NCBI GenBank assembly: GCA_028023455.1
Contig: JAQFVV010006652.1
Coordinates: 494,132 to 558,131, forward strand
DNA: 64,000 bases
Source: Epiperipatus broadwayi
Taxonomy: Eukaryota > Onychophora > Udeonychophora > Euonychophora > Peripatidae
Direction: 5' to 3'
The translations under genes were made by a program, and so were the position numbers. Positions 45,413 to 57,559 of this stretch are shown piece after piece (the first letter of the stretch is position 1; each line of letters opens with the position of its first letter). The notes under the pieces were generated by a model. The model had not been told where the DNA came from. It was given only the letters and a program-made list of their open reading frames with translations, and searched no databases.

Positions 45413-46303
45413 GTTAGATTATTTTTACATCTAATATTAATTGTTAAATGTCTCAAGAAAACTTCAAACTTTACTAAAACTTTTCAAATACATTCATCTA
45501 TTATTAATAACATACATGTTAATATGCAACACAACATTTCAAGTGCAGTGGCAATGTTAGTATGTGAATTGAACCAAGATCTTTAAATTCATTAATATTG
45601 GATTTAAGATCATGCTCTGACCAAATAGTCTATTCTATCAAAGTCAACAGTCAATAAAAAAATTCTATTCTTACCTACGACAATTCTCAACTTTTTTCTT
45701 GTGATAATGATTGATTTCCAAATATTACGAATTATCACTATTTTTAATTCTGCCTTGAGGAAAAAGTTTAAAAATTAGAAGAAAAAAATCATAGTTAAGT
45801 ATATACATTTTTTGGTTAGAATATCATCTTAAATTTAATATTCATAAATCTAAAAGCCTCTGATTAGTTTCCCATGCTAGTATAGTCAAGCCAGAAACAC
45901 CTGAAGAAGAGAGGAAAATAATACCACTTGCAACATTGGGTCAGTTATGAATGTGTGTGATATTACTAATAATTGAATGTATTCATAAAGTTTCATTATT
46001 CTTAGTCATTCTATAATAATAGTAAGCAGTCACTCATAAGTGAGTATAAACATTCTAACTCCAAAAGAAAAGGAAAAAAACTACTCTGAAATGAATTTTG
46101 TGGTGACTATGCAAATCAATCTGTGAAACACAAATATGTCCATATATGGAACATGCTGGTCTATTTTTCTGTTTACTTGATATTTTACAATACTGACTTT
46201 TAATTTCTTCAGCAGAAAACTTTTCTTTCTGGAATAATTCAACATTATGTTTAATTGCTCTTCTGTTTTGTTTACCCAATGGAAACAATTGGTGTTGCAT
46301 TTC

Positions 46304-46307
<4 letters not shown>
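45413..46307. other. AT-rich stretch without genes
   Basis: Nothing recognised. Confidence 0.55.

Positions 46308-46355
<48 letters not shown>
46308..46355. repeat. (TA)n microsatellite
   Basis: About 24 TA units, directly next to a SINE tail position. Confidence 0.97.
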
Positions 46356-46358
<3 letters not shown>

Positions 46359-46438
46359 AAAGCGTTGACTGAGAAGCGAACCCGGACCAGCTGCTTGGAA
46401 GGCAGCTATGCTAACCCCTAGGCCACCAATGCTTGACA
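46356..46438 (-). mobile_element. tRNA-derived SINE
   Basis: Minus strand: GTCAAGCATTGGTGGCCTAG, anticodon arm GCTGC-CTTCCAA-GCAGC, B box GGGTTCGCTTCTC. Its tail may be replaced by the TA array. Confidence 0.8.
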
Positions 46439-46730
46439 TTGATCTTTAAATGTCTTAAAATAATCCTATCTATTCTACAAAAAAAAAACATGTTCAAGTC
46501 TATCATAAACACCTTTTAGGAAGTCTTTCATTGTTGATTCATTTTACATTTCCAATCCAAAGGAGGTGTAATTTTTCAATAGTGGACTCTAAAGTATCAT
46601 ATACAGCAAACTGAAGAATATATTGATTGGTTTTATAATCTTGCCATTATATTTTTAAAATTTTACAAAGCATCCTTAAATATTAATTCTTATTAAGCGC
46701 AATGTCAGTACGTAATACTTATATTGGGCT

Positions 46731-46993
46731 AAAACCTTAGTACATGCACCTTGAATGCTTAATTTTATCAAGAGAAATCTCTACAAATCATAACGCAAGA
46801 TTCAACTTTATTAGAATTTATTAACTTCATGCTCCCAAATCAAAATGCTTTAGATTTGCCTATATAATTAACAAAAATAGGTTAGAGATAAGAGGGTCCC
46901 CCTTATCTTTATAAAGTCAAATCTTGCGTTATGATTTGTAGAGGTCTCTCTTGATAAAATTAAGCACTCAAGGCACATGTTCTAAGGTTTTAT
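46731..46993. repeat. Inverted repeat, 82-bp arms
   Basis: Left arm 46731-46812 and right arm 46914-46993 are inverse copies (shared CAAATCATAACGCAAGAT and GCTTAATTTTATCAAGAGA) around a 100-bp centre. It could be a foldback element or an inverted duplication at the 3' end of the adjoining LINE. Confidence 0.7.
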
Positions 46994-47254
46994 CCTTATA
47001 TAAGTATAAAGCATCCTTAAGTGTTTTCTAATGCTTTTATATAGTGCCAATATGGTGTTCAAGTTACACTTCCATAGAATAAATTAGATAAAATAGCAGC
47101 TCTATATACAGCTAACATAGTTGTAACAGTTATTTTTTTGTAATGAAACATTCTATCTTTTAACTTGTTACAAGCAGTAGTGGCATATTGGAATCTGTGT
47201 CAGATCTCAGCATCTAGGTTCATCTTTCTATTTATAAAACTATTAAGTTACTTA

Positions 47255-47567
47255 AAGGGATTCAAACTCAGACTTTCACATGACCCTCAATTCTCCATGC
47301 CATGGATGGCTGAATAGTTGGGGGTTGGAGTAATTTGAAGCCTGTCCATTAAAGTATGAAGATTGGCTATCTTAATATAAAGCTGAGCACTGATTGTATA
47401 TATGTGTAGAGATAGTAATCTGGACCAACTGATGATTGCTGGTTTAGCATGAAATACGTATATTGGTGATTATTTAACTTTTCAACATGTGTGTGATCAG
47501 GTGCATCAGCAATATGAGATGGCCTGGAGATTTAAGGGTCATATGAAAATCTGAGTTCGAATCCCTT
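47255..47567 (+). mobile_element. Family Y element, copy 3
   Basis: Left end is GGGATTCAAACTCAGACTTT, the inverse of the right end AAAATCTGAGTTCGAATCCC; both look like tRNA T-arm/B-box sequence. Between are the conserved module (CCATTAAAGTATGAAGATTG) and the ribozyme. It is inserted in the decayed LINE. Confidence 0.7.
47425..47466 (+). ncRNA. Hammerhead ribozyme, family Y copy 3
   Basis: CCAA, CTGATGA, stem II with TGCT/AGCA pairs, GAAA, TACGTATA, TTGG. Stem III AUA/UAU closes on CG; stem I is a perfect 4 bp. Core complete. Confidence 0.8.
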
Positions 47568-48182
47568 ATATTACATTACATATGTGCAGGTGTGTGTAAG
47601 CCTGTGCGGTGTATTAAATCATTTAAACTGATTTACATTCTCAAGTTGATAACTATCCAAGCTAAAAGTTGCTAAGAATTTTTTCTGTAGTCACTAGCTG
47701 ATAAAGCACGAGTTTTTTAAACATTAATTATTAAATGAAAATATTTAAATGTTGCATTCAAAGCATTAAGTACCTTTTAAAACCGTCTCTTGATGTGGCA
47801 AAAACAACAGAATCATAAGCATACTGTAAATCCAAAAAGAAGAAATTCTTGTTTTCTTTTTATCAACTCAAATTAAAAATTCCAACATCAAAACAATATC
47901 GTATCTTAATTCATGTTTGATAAGCCTCCTACAAACGATTTCAAATAGAACTGCCATTAAAATTGAAAATAGTCCTGGAGCAAGTACACATTCTTGTTTA
48001 GCACCAGTTTTTATTTCGACAATTACTAATATTAGATGACGAAAAAAAAATCAAATCTAATTATAACCAAAATACTATCGTCTTAAACTTTCAGACAAAC
48101 ACTAAGGATAAAACATGCTTTTTGTTTGAATCCTTTAATTTAAACAGAAACTTAACTACATTAGGTATTCATTCTAATTCTG

Positions 48183-48293
48183 GTTATTAGCCGAGAGGTC
48201 AGCGCAGAACCTTGCAAGCAAGTAGTTGTTTGCAGACGGTTGTTGCGGGGGGGTTCGCCTCCCGGTCGATGCTATGACATATGGAAAAAAAAA
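48183..48293 (+). mobile_element. tRNA-derived SINE
   Basis: TTAGCCGAGAGGTCAGCGC, TTGCAAGCAAG anticodon region, GGGTTCGCCTCCC and CGGTCGATGC, then ATGGAAAAAAAAA. Same subfamily as 19874-19988. Confidence 0.8.
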
Positions 48294-48911
48294 TTAATTC
48301 CAAATTTCATCTTGTAAGATTGTTTTTCCATTTAATTTATTATATTAAAAATACGAAATATTTTCTTTGTAATATTAAATATCAATAGTATTTTTAATCA
48401 CGAAATTAATTTATTTTAGAAATACCTTTTAAATATTTACAAATATTAATAATAAATACGTAAAAAGTTTATTTCTTTAAAGAATTAAAGAAGAGAGGAA
48501 CAATCAATATTGCAAAATGTATAAATTTACATTTATGGTTATTAGAAAATCAATAATGTTTTTTTATTAAAAATAAAGTAATATAAAGAGAGAAAAGAAA
48601 TATAATCAGAAAAAGAAAATAAATAAAAATATCGTATTAGAATAAATCTTAGTGAAAGTTAAAGACACATCTGCAAAATAAAAGCATGTGATTCTTTATG
48701 GTTTAAACATTAAAACAACTTTTCAAGTCGAAGAAATATAAAGGTAAAAACATCTTGATATTACAAAATAATAAAACCATTTGTATACCAATATATATAG
48801 AAATAGGAATAACAGTATCATCTAACGTTAAATTACTTCAACAGTGCTTAACCAAACATAATGTCTAAATAAAAGGATATGCAATTGGTCCTATTATTAA
48901 TATATGCTAAT
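48294..48911. other. AT-rich stretch without genes
   Basis: Nothing recognised. Confidence 0.55.
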
Positions 48912-48923
48912 ATTTACATAATA

Positions 48924-49050
48924 GTCTTGCATTGGTGGTCGAGAGGTCAGCGCGACTGTCTTGCACTTGCAGGCAGTTGCCCGGGTTGCAGGTTCGCGTC
49001 CCGGCCAATGCTATGACACTTTAAAAAAAATTAAAAAAATAAAATAAAAA
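48924..49050 (+). mobile_element. tRNA-derived SINE with exact target duplication
   Basis: GCATTGGTGGTCGAGAGGTC, B box GGTTCGCGTCCC, CGGCCAATGC, A-rich tail. 12-bp duplication ATTTACATAATA at 48912-48923 and 49051-49062. Nearly identical to 35060-35174, so the subfamily is young. Confidence 0.9.
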
Positions 49051-49364
49051 ATTTACATAATAATTAATAATTGTGTAAAAAATGTATTTCACCAAGCATA
49101 TTTCACTTTTATAAATACTCCATTAGTCTCAAATTCAATTGTCATAGCTATCCACCAGTAAAAAAATTGCAGATCACGTGCTCTCACTATAGTTAGATTT
49201 AATGACCAACCTTTGCTAAAAGATCAGTTGGGAACTTAAAACAATTGAGTCATCTGTAACTGTGATGATAGTCTGAAATTATATATTATAATTATAAATA
49301 TTTATATATTATAAATATGACTTATTTGATATTAAAACTTGAATTAAACTGCAGTGCAATATTT

Positions 49365-51100
49365 ATTGTTTCACAATGTATTTTAGAGTGAATACAAATC
49401 ACCCCTTAATTGTGATAGAGGATTTTAATGAATGATATATATTCTTGGCTACATGTATTGCTACAGCTATTTCTAGCAGTAACTATCCAAAGAATATTAT
49501 AAAGCAGATAGAAATGGTTCACCTTGTGGATGAATAATGTTATGTCATATTAAGGAAGAATGACAGTGATATAATGGAATACAAAATAAAGGGTTACAAA
49601 GAAGAAATGAGTGAAAAAAATGTTCTGTTTTATAACTTAATTATTATATGGGATATTTGACATTAGATATACATAAGAAGGAGGTGAAGAAATAGAAACA
49701 ATTTTAGCAAAGTTATATACCAAATGTCTAAATGATAAAGATGTACCGGAAGATTGGAAGAATGCAGTAATAATATTAATATTTAAAAAAGGTGATAAAA
49801 AAAATATTAGAAATTACAGACCTATCAGCCTTTTATCAGTTTTATATAAAATTTTTACCAAGATAATTACAACTCGTCTACAGAGAACTTTGGATTTCCA
49901 CCAACCAAGAGAACAAGCTGGATTTAAAAGTGGTTTTAGTACAATAGATCATATCCAGGTATTGCGAGAAGTCATAGAAAGAACAAATGAATATGAGTTG
50001 TCATTATGTTTTGGATTTGTAGATTATGAGAAGGCATTCGATTCTATACACATTTCTTCAGTGATTAAAGCATTGGATCATCAAGGTATAGATCCAGTTG
50101 TCATATTTTAAAGAATATTTATAAAAATGCAACAGCAACAATTCGATTACATAATGATTCCGGAAAAATCAACATTGAGAAAGGTGTAAGGCAAGGTGAC
50201 TCCATATCTCCAAAACTTTTTACAGCAGTGCTCCAAGAAGTATTTTGTGGATTAAAATGGGAAACTAAAGGAATGAAAGTAAATGGAGAGTATTTAAGTC
50301 ATTTCGATTTTGCAGATGATGTAGTTGTTTTTGCAAATAATGCTTCAGAGCTGCAGGAAATGTTGCAGGAGTTAGCATATGAAAGTAGAATAGTAGGACT
50401 AAAGATAAATGTTAAAAAGACTAAAGTAATGTTTAATCGATTTGCTCAAAATATGAAAATAAAGATTGATTATGAAGAATTAGAAGAAGTTAACAGTTAC
50501 AAATACCTAGGTCAGATTATTAATACAGATGAAAACATAATGGAGGAAATTAATCATAGAATTAAACTTGGTTGGAGTGCTTTTGGTAGAAATAACTTGA
50601 TACTAAAAGGAAATATGCCTATGTGTTTGAAAAGAATGGTTTTTAACAAATGTGTTTTACCAGTTCTTACTTATGGATCTGAGACTTGGACACTTAATAG
50701 AAGAGCAATACAGAGACTTCAGACCACTCAAAGGAGTATGGAGAGATGTATGTTGGGAGTAACAAGAAGAGATCGAAAACGCAATGTATGGGTAAGACAA
50801 CAAACAGATGTTACAGACCTTATTGAAAAAATTAAAAGATTGAAATGGAGTTGGGCTGGACATATTGCTAGAAGAAATGATAATAGATGGACAATTGAAA
50901 TTTTAAACTGGATTCCAATAGATTGTAAAAGACCCAGAAAGAGACCACATGTGAGATGGATGGATGAACTAAGAAAATGTGCAGGGGTGTTGTGGAAAAG
51001 AGAAGCTAAAGATCGGAGAAGATGGATTAAACTTGGAGAGACCATCCTGCAGTGGATTGATAATGGTTGATGATGATACATATTTGTAATGGAAAGAATA
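49365..51100 (+). mobile_element. RTE-like LINE, the best preserved in the window
   Basis: An endonuclease trace (HPLIVIEDFNE, about 49398, from an IVIGDFNA-type motif) is followed, after lost sequence, by most of the reverse transcriptase and the full C-terminus, then a short 3' UTR containing a GATGATGATAC run and AATAAA. Three other 3' fragments of this family lie at 38.1, 43.7 and 55.8 kb. Confidence 0.8.
49683..51070 (+). pseudogene. RTE-like reverse transcriptase with one frameshift
   Basis: Open from 49683 to a stop at 50109-50111, then in another frame from about 50102 to 51070, so a single-base change near 50100-50110 divides it. Blocks in order: KLYTKCLNDKDVPEDWKNA, YRPISLLSVLYKIFTK, FVDYEKAFDSI (catalytic Asp), GVRQGDSISPKLFTAVL, FDFADDVVVFAN (ADD catalytic pair), VLPVLTYGSETWTLN, WAGHIARRNDNRWTIEILNW and KRPRKRPHVRWMDELRKC. 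Catalytic residues are intact. The N-terminal endonuclease is mostly missing, so it is a 5'-truncated or deleted copy. Confidence 0.85.
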
Positions 51101-51659
51101 AATCATCAAACCTATAACAAAAACCATCGACCCTAAGAATTGTTAGTCAATGAAGTTAATATTTTTTAAATTGAAATTAGTAGAAGATCTATAGTGATCA
51201 CAAAATGTCTCATGTTGCTAAATTCCTATGTCTTGAGTTCTAATTCTAACTTACATATCTCTATGTTACATATTTCAAATATTTAAAAATATATGATCAG
51301 ATTTATTTTAAAAAAGGAAAAATCAAATAAACAAAAATAATCAAAAAATTATAATTAATCAAGAAAGAGCTTTAAAACATACTTTTAAAAATAAAAAGAA
51401 GATTAATGTATATTTTTTTAAAAAGAAAATAAAGATTTTATTGAAGAGCAGATGGAGGAAAAACCTAAAATAAAAGATTTAACTTTCTCCTTTTTAAAGA
51501 AAACTCTCCTTTTATAATATAAAAATAAGTAAATAGGGAAAGTTAGAATAATGTAAAAAAATCAATTAAATAAAATGTAAAAATAATTTAAAAAAACATT
51601 TAAGTTATGATCAAAATTAAAAATAATGATAAGGAATTAAAACAATGAGAGAGGAAGAG

Positions 51660-51668
51660 TATAAAAAG
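51660..51668 (+). promoter_or_regulatory. TATA box of the LTR-like repeat
   Basis: TATAAAAAG, conserved in the inverse copy as TATAAAAAGG (54587-54596, minus strand). Position before the poly(A) signal suits an LTR promoter. Confidence 0.5.
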
Positions 51669-51689
51669 TCACAGCTGCTATTATTATTC

Positions 51690-51920
51690 AGTCCCAATCT
51701 TCATTTTGTGATTGAATTACTCTAGTCTTCAATCTGTAATCCAGTCTGATCTGCATTTTGTGATTGAATTATTCACTTTCATTTTATGATAGAATTAGTC
51801 TGGTCTTCAATCTATAGTTCAGTCCAGTTCAAGTTCAGTTCAGATTCAATTCAGATTCAGTTCTAACCTTCATTTTGTGATTGAACTATTCTGGGCTTTA
51901 ATCTGTTAATGAGTTTGGAT
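51690..51920. repeat. Degenerate minisatellite in the LTR-like repeat
   Basis: Three or four imperfect units built on TCATTTTGTGATTGAATTA and AGTCTTCAATCTGTAATCC, plus shorter TTCAGTTCAGATTC repeats. Confidence 0.75.
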
Positions 51921-52435
51921 TATTATTATTATTATTATTCAGTTTGAATTAATATTATTCAGTTTTGACAAAATGCAGATGCAGAGTTTTTCATTGAGAA
52001 TCCAAACAACCAAAGATCCAAATATTCAAAAACTGTAAATGCCGTAACAAGCCAATTAATTACTGCTGTGGTCAACATCAGTGCAGAAGCCACTGAACAG
52101 TCATAGGAGTGTTCAACAACTTTGGGTCCTAATGTCCTCTCCTAAAATCAACTATACTCACCTGAAGCCAATGCCGAGCCCTAAAGGAGATGCTGCTACA
52201 TACTCTCTCCCATTGTTGAGCCAAAGAAAGGAACACAAGCCCTGGAACGATCAATGGAACCAAAAGTCCAACTGGTTGGAAAATTGAAAATCATGAAAAT
52301 CTGGGTAAATATATTTTGATCACTCTCTATAGACACTTTATTTTTAAATGAAATGAATTATTAATTAATGAAGGACTATTATAAAAATTAGCCTGATTAA
52401 TCATTTATATTTCTTTATGTAAAATATTAGATTGT

Positions 52436-52470
52436 TATATTATATATATATATGTTGTGTGTGTGTGTTT
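52436..52470. repeat. (TA)n-(GT)n microsatellite
   Basis: TA repeats followed by GT repeats within the LTR-like repeat. Confidence 0.9.
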
Positions 52471-52806
52471 GAATAAATATTAATATTTGCTTAATTATTG
52501 TTTGGTCTATTCTCTCTCTCTTGTCATTGCATCATCATTTAATTAAAAAGATAAATGTGCCTATGTGTTAAGTAAATGTTCTGGACCCCTGAGACAGAGT
52601 ATGAGCTAGCTTGGAATACTTCAAACACTGGATTGTGTGCCTGTCATTTAGCATGTCAGCTATATAATATGGTTGGCTGGTACCTGAGTTTTATCCTCAA
52701 AACAAATGAAATGCTTTTGATGGTAGGACTTTGATTCCAGCAGTTGAGGTGGATCATGGTTAGCAAATGTGATCATGTTTTGCTTTAAAGCTTGATCTTG
52801 TCATGG

Positions 52807-53599
52807 GTATCATTGATGGTTTCGCTATCAATGGTATTCTCCCCTCTGTTCCCATAGTATTAAAGCCAAAAGATAAAGGGTTATATGTTTAAAAAAGTAT
52901 TTAAACCCAGTTAATATGGTAATTATTTGGGCAACCTAGTTCGGTATATTTAACTACAATGAAAGTCAGACATTCTATGATTTGCTTTATAATTATAAGT
53001 ATGCGACTTTTTTTTTTCGCATTCAATAGTGAAGCTATAATTTTACTCTAATTTATAATAGCTTTGCTAAGCACTTTTGAGATTTCATGTTTGAATCTCA
53101 TACTCATAGCTTTGTAACTAACGATTGTTATGATTATGCAAATGTGTTTGAATTTTTAATTACTCCATTGTTTAGAGAGAGCAAAACATGCCTCTCTTCT
53201 ATTAATGGTGTTAATGTCATTTGCTATATAGAAAGCTTATTTAACTTTTCTTTTGGCATCATTTTTTTCTGTACAAATTATTTGGGCAGAACTAGGTTCA
53301 AATACATGGCCTGTAGCTGCTTGGTGGTCCCAGAATACTGATGATTCTTCATTTTTATTTTTGACCCTATTGTAGACATACCTATTTTTCTTACTATTTT
53401 TTTAATGAATAAATGAGGAAACACACTCAATAAAATATATATAAATGGGTCCCCTCAATTTATTATTAATAAGTATATTATTATTATTTTATATTATATA
53501 TATTGAAACACTGCAATATTCATCATGGACTTTTGTGGTTTACTTGCAATCATCTTTATTATACATTATTATTTATTAGCATTTTATTACTTTACGATA
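52807..53599. other. Spacer between inverted LTR-like copies
   Basis: No retroelement interior. One 84-residue frame (53087-53341) matches nothing I know. Confidence 0.45.
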
Positions 53600-54920
53600 T
53601 GGCCAGATCGAGGTGACACAAACACCCTGACCATATTTCCTGACCATAGAACCCCTCCATACTGCTGGAATAACACCCACCATCAAAGCATTTTTGTTTG
53701 AGAACAAGTCTCAGGCCCCATTTGGCCACATATGTTATATATAGCTGGCATGCCATAATGACAGGCATATGAATCCAATACTTGAAATATACCCAGACTA
53801 ATTCATAATCTTGATCAGGTGACCCAGCGCAGTAGTAATTAGCACATGGAAATATTTCTAATCTTTAAATTATTGGTGATGCAGTTAAAAGAGAGAATGA
53901 GAGAGTATAGATGAGCAACATTTTAAGCAAACATTTATTTATTTACATGCACACATATTTAAATAAATATACAGTACAATTTAACACAAAGGAATAAATA
54001 AGTATACATTAATTGTTAAGAGATTCAATATTACTGATTGTATTTCATTATAGTTCATTTCATTAAAAGAATATATGTCTAGACAGTTTACGATTGAAAA
54101 GTATATTTACATAGGTTTTTCATTATTTTAAGATGACATAATCTTTCAGTAGTTGACACTTTCCTTTGGTGTTGATTTTCATCCAGCTGGCCTTTTGGTC
54201 TCCTGCTATGACTTCATGTGTTTTTTTCCATATTTCCTGATGAACAATGGGAGAGAGAGTATGCAGCAACATCTATATTATGGATGAGGTGTGTTTCTAG
54301 ATGAAAGCAGTTGACGAAGGCAAGGATCTGGGGCATGAAGCCCAGTTAAACACTCCTAAAATTCTCTACTAATGCATATTGCTACTTCTGTGTCTTATAT
54401 ATTTATATTTTCAACAGCAGTAAGGACTAACTCACTGAGGGTCACATTAACTATGCCCTCAGTAATGAAGAATGACAATGAAATGACTTTGAAAAAACTT
54501 ATTTGGAAAACTTGATCTGAAACTCTAACTGAAACTGAGACTTGAACTGAGACTTGCACAAAGACTGGAAGCAATGGACAAGCTGCCTTTTTATATCTAA
54601 CTCTCCCATTGTTTATTTTTTATCATAATTTTAATTTGGTTTAATTAATATTTACATTTCTATCTAATCTTTTTTTAGATTCATCTAGTATCTTATCACA
54701 TTTATGCACTGTTTTTTTTATTTTATTTTAAAACATTTCACATTTATTTATTTTTTTAACATTTCTTTTTTTTTTTTAAATTTTATCCTCACCTGATTCT
54801 TTTTCTCCATTCTATTTTTAATAAACAGTTTTATTTTAAAAGAAAATGATACAATTTTTTAATTGATTTCATTTTTACATAATCTACATTTTTTCAAACT
54901 ATTTTTCATTTCACCTTTTC
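53600..54920 (-). repeat. LTR-like repeat, copy 2 (inverted)
   Basis: Inverse partner of 51300-52806 with the same order of landmarks on the minus strand (TATA box near 54590, GCTGCATACTCTCTCTCCC near 54260, AATAAATAAATGTTTGCT near 53930, GCCTGTCATTATGGCATG near 53760). Clearly diverged, so an old family. Confidence 0.6.
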
Positions 54921-55009
54921 TTAATAATTTGTTTATTTATTTCAAATTATAAAATATGTAATGTAGATAGACATATATGTGTTTTTACAACATATATTTC
55001 ATGATTGTT

Positions 55010-55011
<2 letters not shown>

Positions 55012-55045
<34 letters not shown>
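55012..55045. repeat. (TA)n microsatellite
   Basis: About 17 TA units. Confidence 0.95.
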
Positions 55046-55050
<5 letters not shown>

Positions 55051-55711
55051 GCTGAAAAGTACTGTATGCTTGCAATTCAATAAACAATTAATATTCTATT
55101 CTAATCAAAATGTTTATCAACAAAGCATAAGCTATTATACATAATATATGATCTGCACTAGGAAGGCTTGGAACAAAATATTTAAGTATTGTGGCTCTCT
55201 GTAAACACATAACAGCCCAAGCTTATTTAAACCATGAATCTTCAATCTATTTTTAAGGCAACCTCTATAAAAAAAATGGATTCCACCTTACACTCTGGTT
55301 TTAGATTTTAATAGTGCTAAAGAGAGCTGGTACAAAGCTTTAACGGATTGAAATTTTTATATTCTTAAAAGTTTAAATAAATCCTATTAAATAAACAAAA
55401 TATATTTTGAATGTAAACTAATAATTAGTCACTGATAAAAATTTCAAACCCTATTGCTATTAATTATTATTGATTTGTGCAAAATCAGGTTTATTATCTA
55501 AGTAATAATTAATAGCACTAGGATTTGAAAGTTAAAAATGACTACTTATTGGACTGCTTTCAAAACAGCTCAATCTGTTAAAGTCTTGTGCCAACTTTCT
55601 TTGTCTATGATAAGATCATAAACAAGAGTGAAAGGTAGGACCCATCTTATAAATGTTGCCTTGATAGCAGATTGATAATCCAATGTTTACATAAGCTTGG
55701 ACTGCTATCAT
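55046..55711. other. AT-rich stretch without genes
   Basis: Nothing recognised. Confidence 0.5.

Positions 55712-55769
<58 letters not shown>
55712..55769. repeat. (TA)n microsatellite
   Basis: About 29 TA units, ending directly at the 5' truncation point of an RTE-like fragment. Confidence 0.95.
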
Positions 55770-55771
<2 letters not shown>

Positions 55772-55772
<1 letters not shown>

Positions 55773-56045
55773 ACTGACATCATTGAAAGAATTAAGAGAC
55801 TGGAGTGAAATTAGGTTGGACATATTGCTAGAAGAGGTGATAATAGATGGACAATTGAAATCTTAAACTGGATTCTGATAGATTGTAAAATATCTAGAAA
55901 GAGACCACATGTGAGATGGATAGATGAAATAAGGAAGTGTGCTGGGGTGATGTGGAGAAGAGATGCTAGAGATTGGAAAATATTGATTGAACTTGAAGAG
56001 ACTTTTATCCTGCAGTGGATTGCTAAAGGTTGAAAATGGTAATGA
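55772..56045 (+). pseudogene. RTE-like LINE 3' fragment
   Basis: Encodes, with frame changes, GHIARRGDNRWTIEILNWIL, RKRPHVRWIDEIRKCAGVMW and the closing ILQWIAKG. Close relative of 50840-51070 and starts at a (TA)n array. Confidence 0.8.
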
Positions 56046-57559
56046 TGTATATTATAAATATAATAGCTACGTTTATACACAAACCAATAAATATTTATTG
56101 GCAAAACATCGATAGAAATATTCTTTAAAGTATTCTCTTCTAGAACTTTATAAGTAATCATAATTAAACAATGAAAACCAAAATAAAGTGACAAGAAAAT
56201 TTTATGCTAGTTATTTCAATGGACACTTTAGTTATTGTGAAACAATGATTACTTACATACATACATTCAACAATCACCTTTACTTCTATTATGTATACTT
56301 TCAAGTTTTGATGTACAGACAATCTTTTCCATTATCTTTTATAAGTCTCTCATTAGATCAGCAATAATATATTTTATTGGCATCAGTCATAATATAATTG
56401 ATGACATTTTTGATCATTTGGGCTTTAAAAATTATATATATATATCAAAACAATGACTACTATCTATTTTTCATTAATTATTCATGCTTATACAGATAAC
56501 TCTTCTATAGAGTGATGTAAAATGAATTACAGTGGAGATTTACAGTGGAGATTTTAAATGTAAAGTAGTGAGTTTATGATCCTTCATTTTTTAAATATTA
56601 GCTATTGCAAATCCTCCTCTCTGACTAACATTTAAATAAGCAGTGGTGACATGTTCCTCTCCACTATAACAGAAAAAATATAAGGGTCAGGGTGCAATTA
56701 ATGAATACCAAATAGCAGTGTGATCAAACTTTACAATTGATTATGCTGCATCATACAACAATTGTATGTTCTGTGTGGTTTAATTTCATGGTGAAGTAAC
56801 AGATCTGGGGCTAAAGGTCTATGGATCTTAGTTCTAGTTTTGTCATTTCCAGTAGCCAAACATTTTGCAAAATTTCATACCAATCATAGTAATTTAATAT
56901 GGCTGGAATTTCCTTCATTCCACAGCTAAAAATGTATTATATTATTATCATTCTTTTTTTTTACAATACTCATATGGCTAAACCAGATTGCATGGAACTT
57001 TCCTTATCCTTGAGTTAAAAATGGTCTAATATCCATTTAATAAACAATGTAGAAAGAGTATTTGATGGGCTATAAGCTAGTAATCTTAAAAACTCAAAGC
57101 ATGAGTAAAAAAATCATGTTATCTAGGAAAATCTTTGCTTTCTAGAGTTAAGGACTTTAAAATAGGTGAGGCTCATATCATTTCAATATCCACACCCATT
57201 TACTACATATCAAGAATAATTTCTTGGTGTGTAATTTTGCTGAATTGATATGCAATCTAAAATTTTATTTCACTTCATGTTTTTACTTTTGTATATTAAG
57301 TATGCATTAACAATGCCCTTATGGAAATGGTCAAAGGATTGATAGTTAGCATAATATTTATATGAATGTTTTGAGCTGGAGCAGGCTTTAAGGGAAGAGA
57401 TATGAATTGCAAAGTATTATAAGTTCTAAAAACATATAACCATTTATACAATAAGGTAATAGAGTTGCCTTGTGAAACAAATATTATAGAATAAAATTGT
57501 GTTAAAATGATGACAAGCTGCAATAATAATGATCAAGAGTTATTTCTTAGGCATAATGT
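56046..57559. other. AT-rich stretch without genes
   Basis: Nothing recognised. Short frames have no family signature. Confidence 0.55.

Larger units (their letters stand above)
46995..48165 (-). pseudogene. RTE-like LINE reverse transcriptase, decayed
   Basis: Minus strand: VEIKTGAKQECVLAPGLFSI (usual KQGC changed to KQEC) near 47970, then QYAYDSVVFATSR (catalytic ADD changed to AYD) near 47800. After a family Y insertion come NKLKDRMFHYKKITVTTML, AVYRAAILSNLFYGSVT and YWHYIKALE at 46997-47225. The order matches fingers/palm, catalytic loop and thumb of RTE-type proteins. Frame breaks and stops are many. It is a different family from the copy at 49.7-51.1 kb. Confidence 0.7.
51300..52806 (+). 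repeat. LTR-like repeat, copy 1 (solo LTR?)
   Basis: Aligns in inverse orientation with 53600-54920: A-rich lead-in, TATAAAAAG box, tandem CAGTTCAAGT-type repeats, GCTACATACTCTCTCCCATTG, AATAAATATTAATATTTGCT with a CTCTCTCTC run, then GCCTGTCATTTAGCATG. TATA box followed by a poly(A) signal within one unit is the anatomy of an LTR. No coding interior lies beside it. Confidence 0.6.

Noticed and set aside
50657-51081. Minus-strand frames of 68 and 117 residues
   Set aside because: Shadows of the RTE-like reverse transcriptase.
55811-56194. Minus-strand 127-residue frame
   Set aside because: Antisense of the RTE-like 3' fragment.
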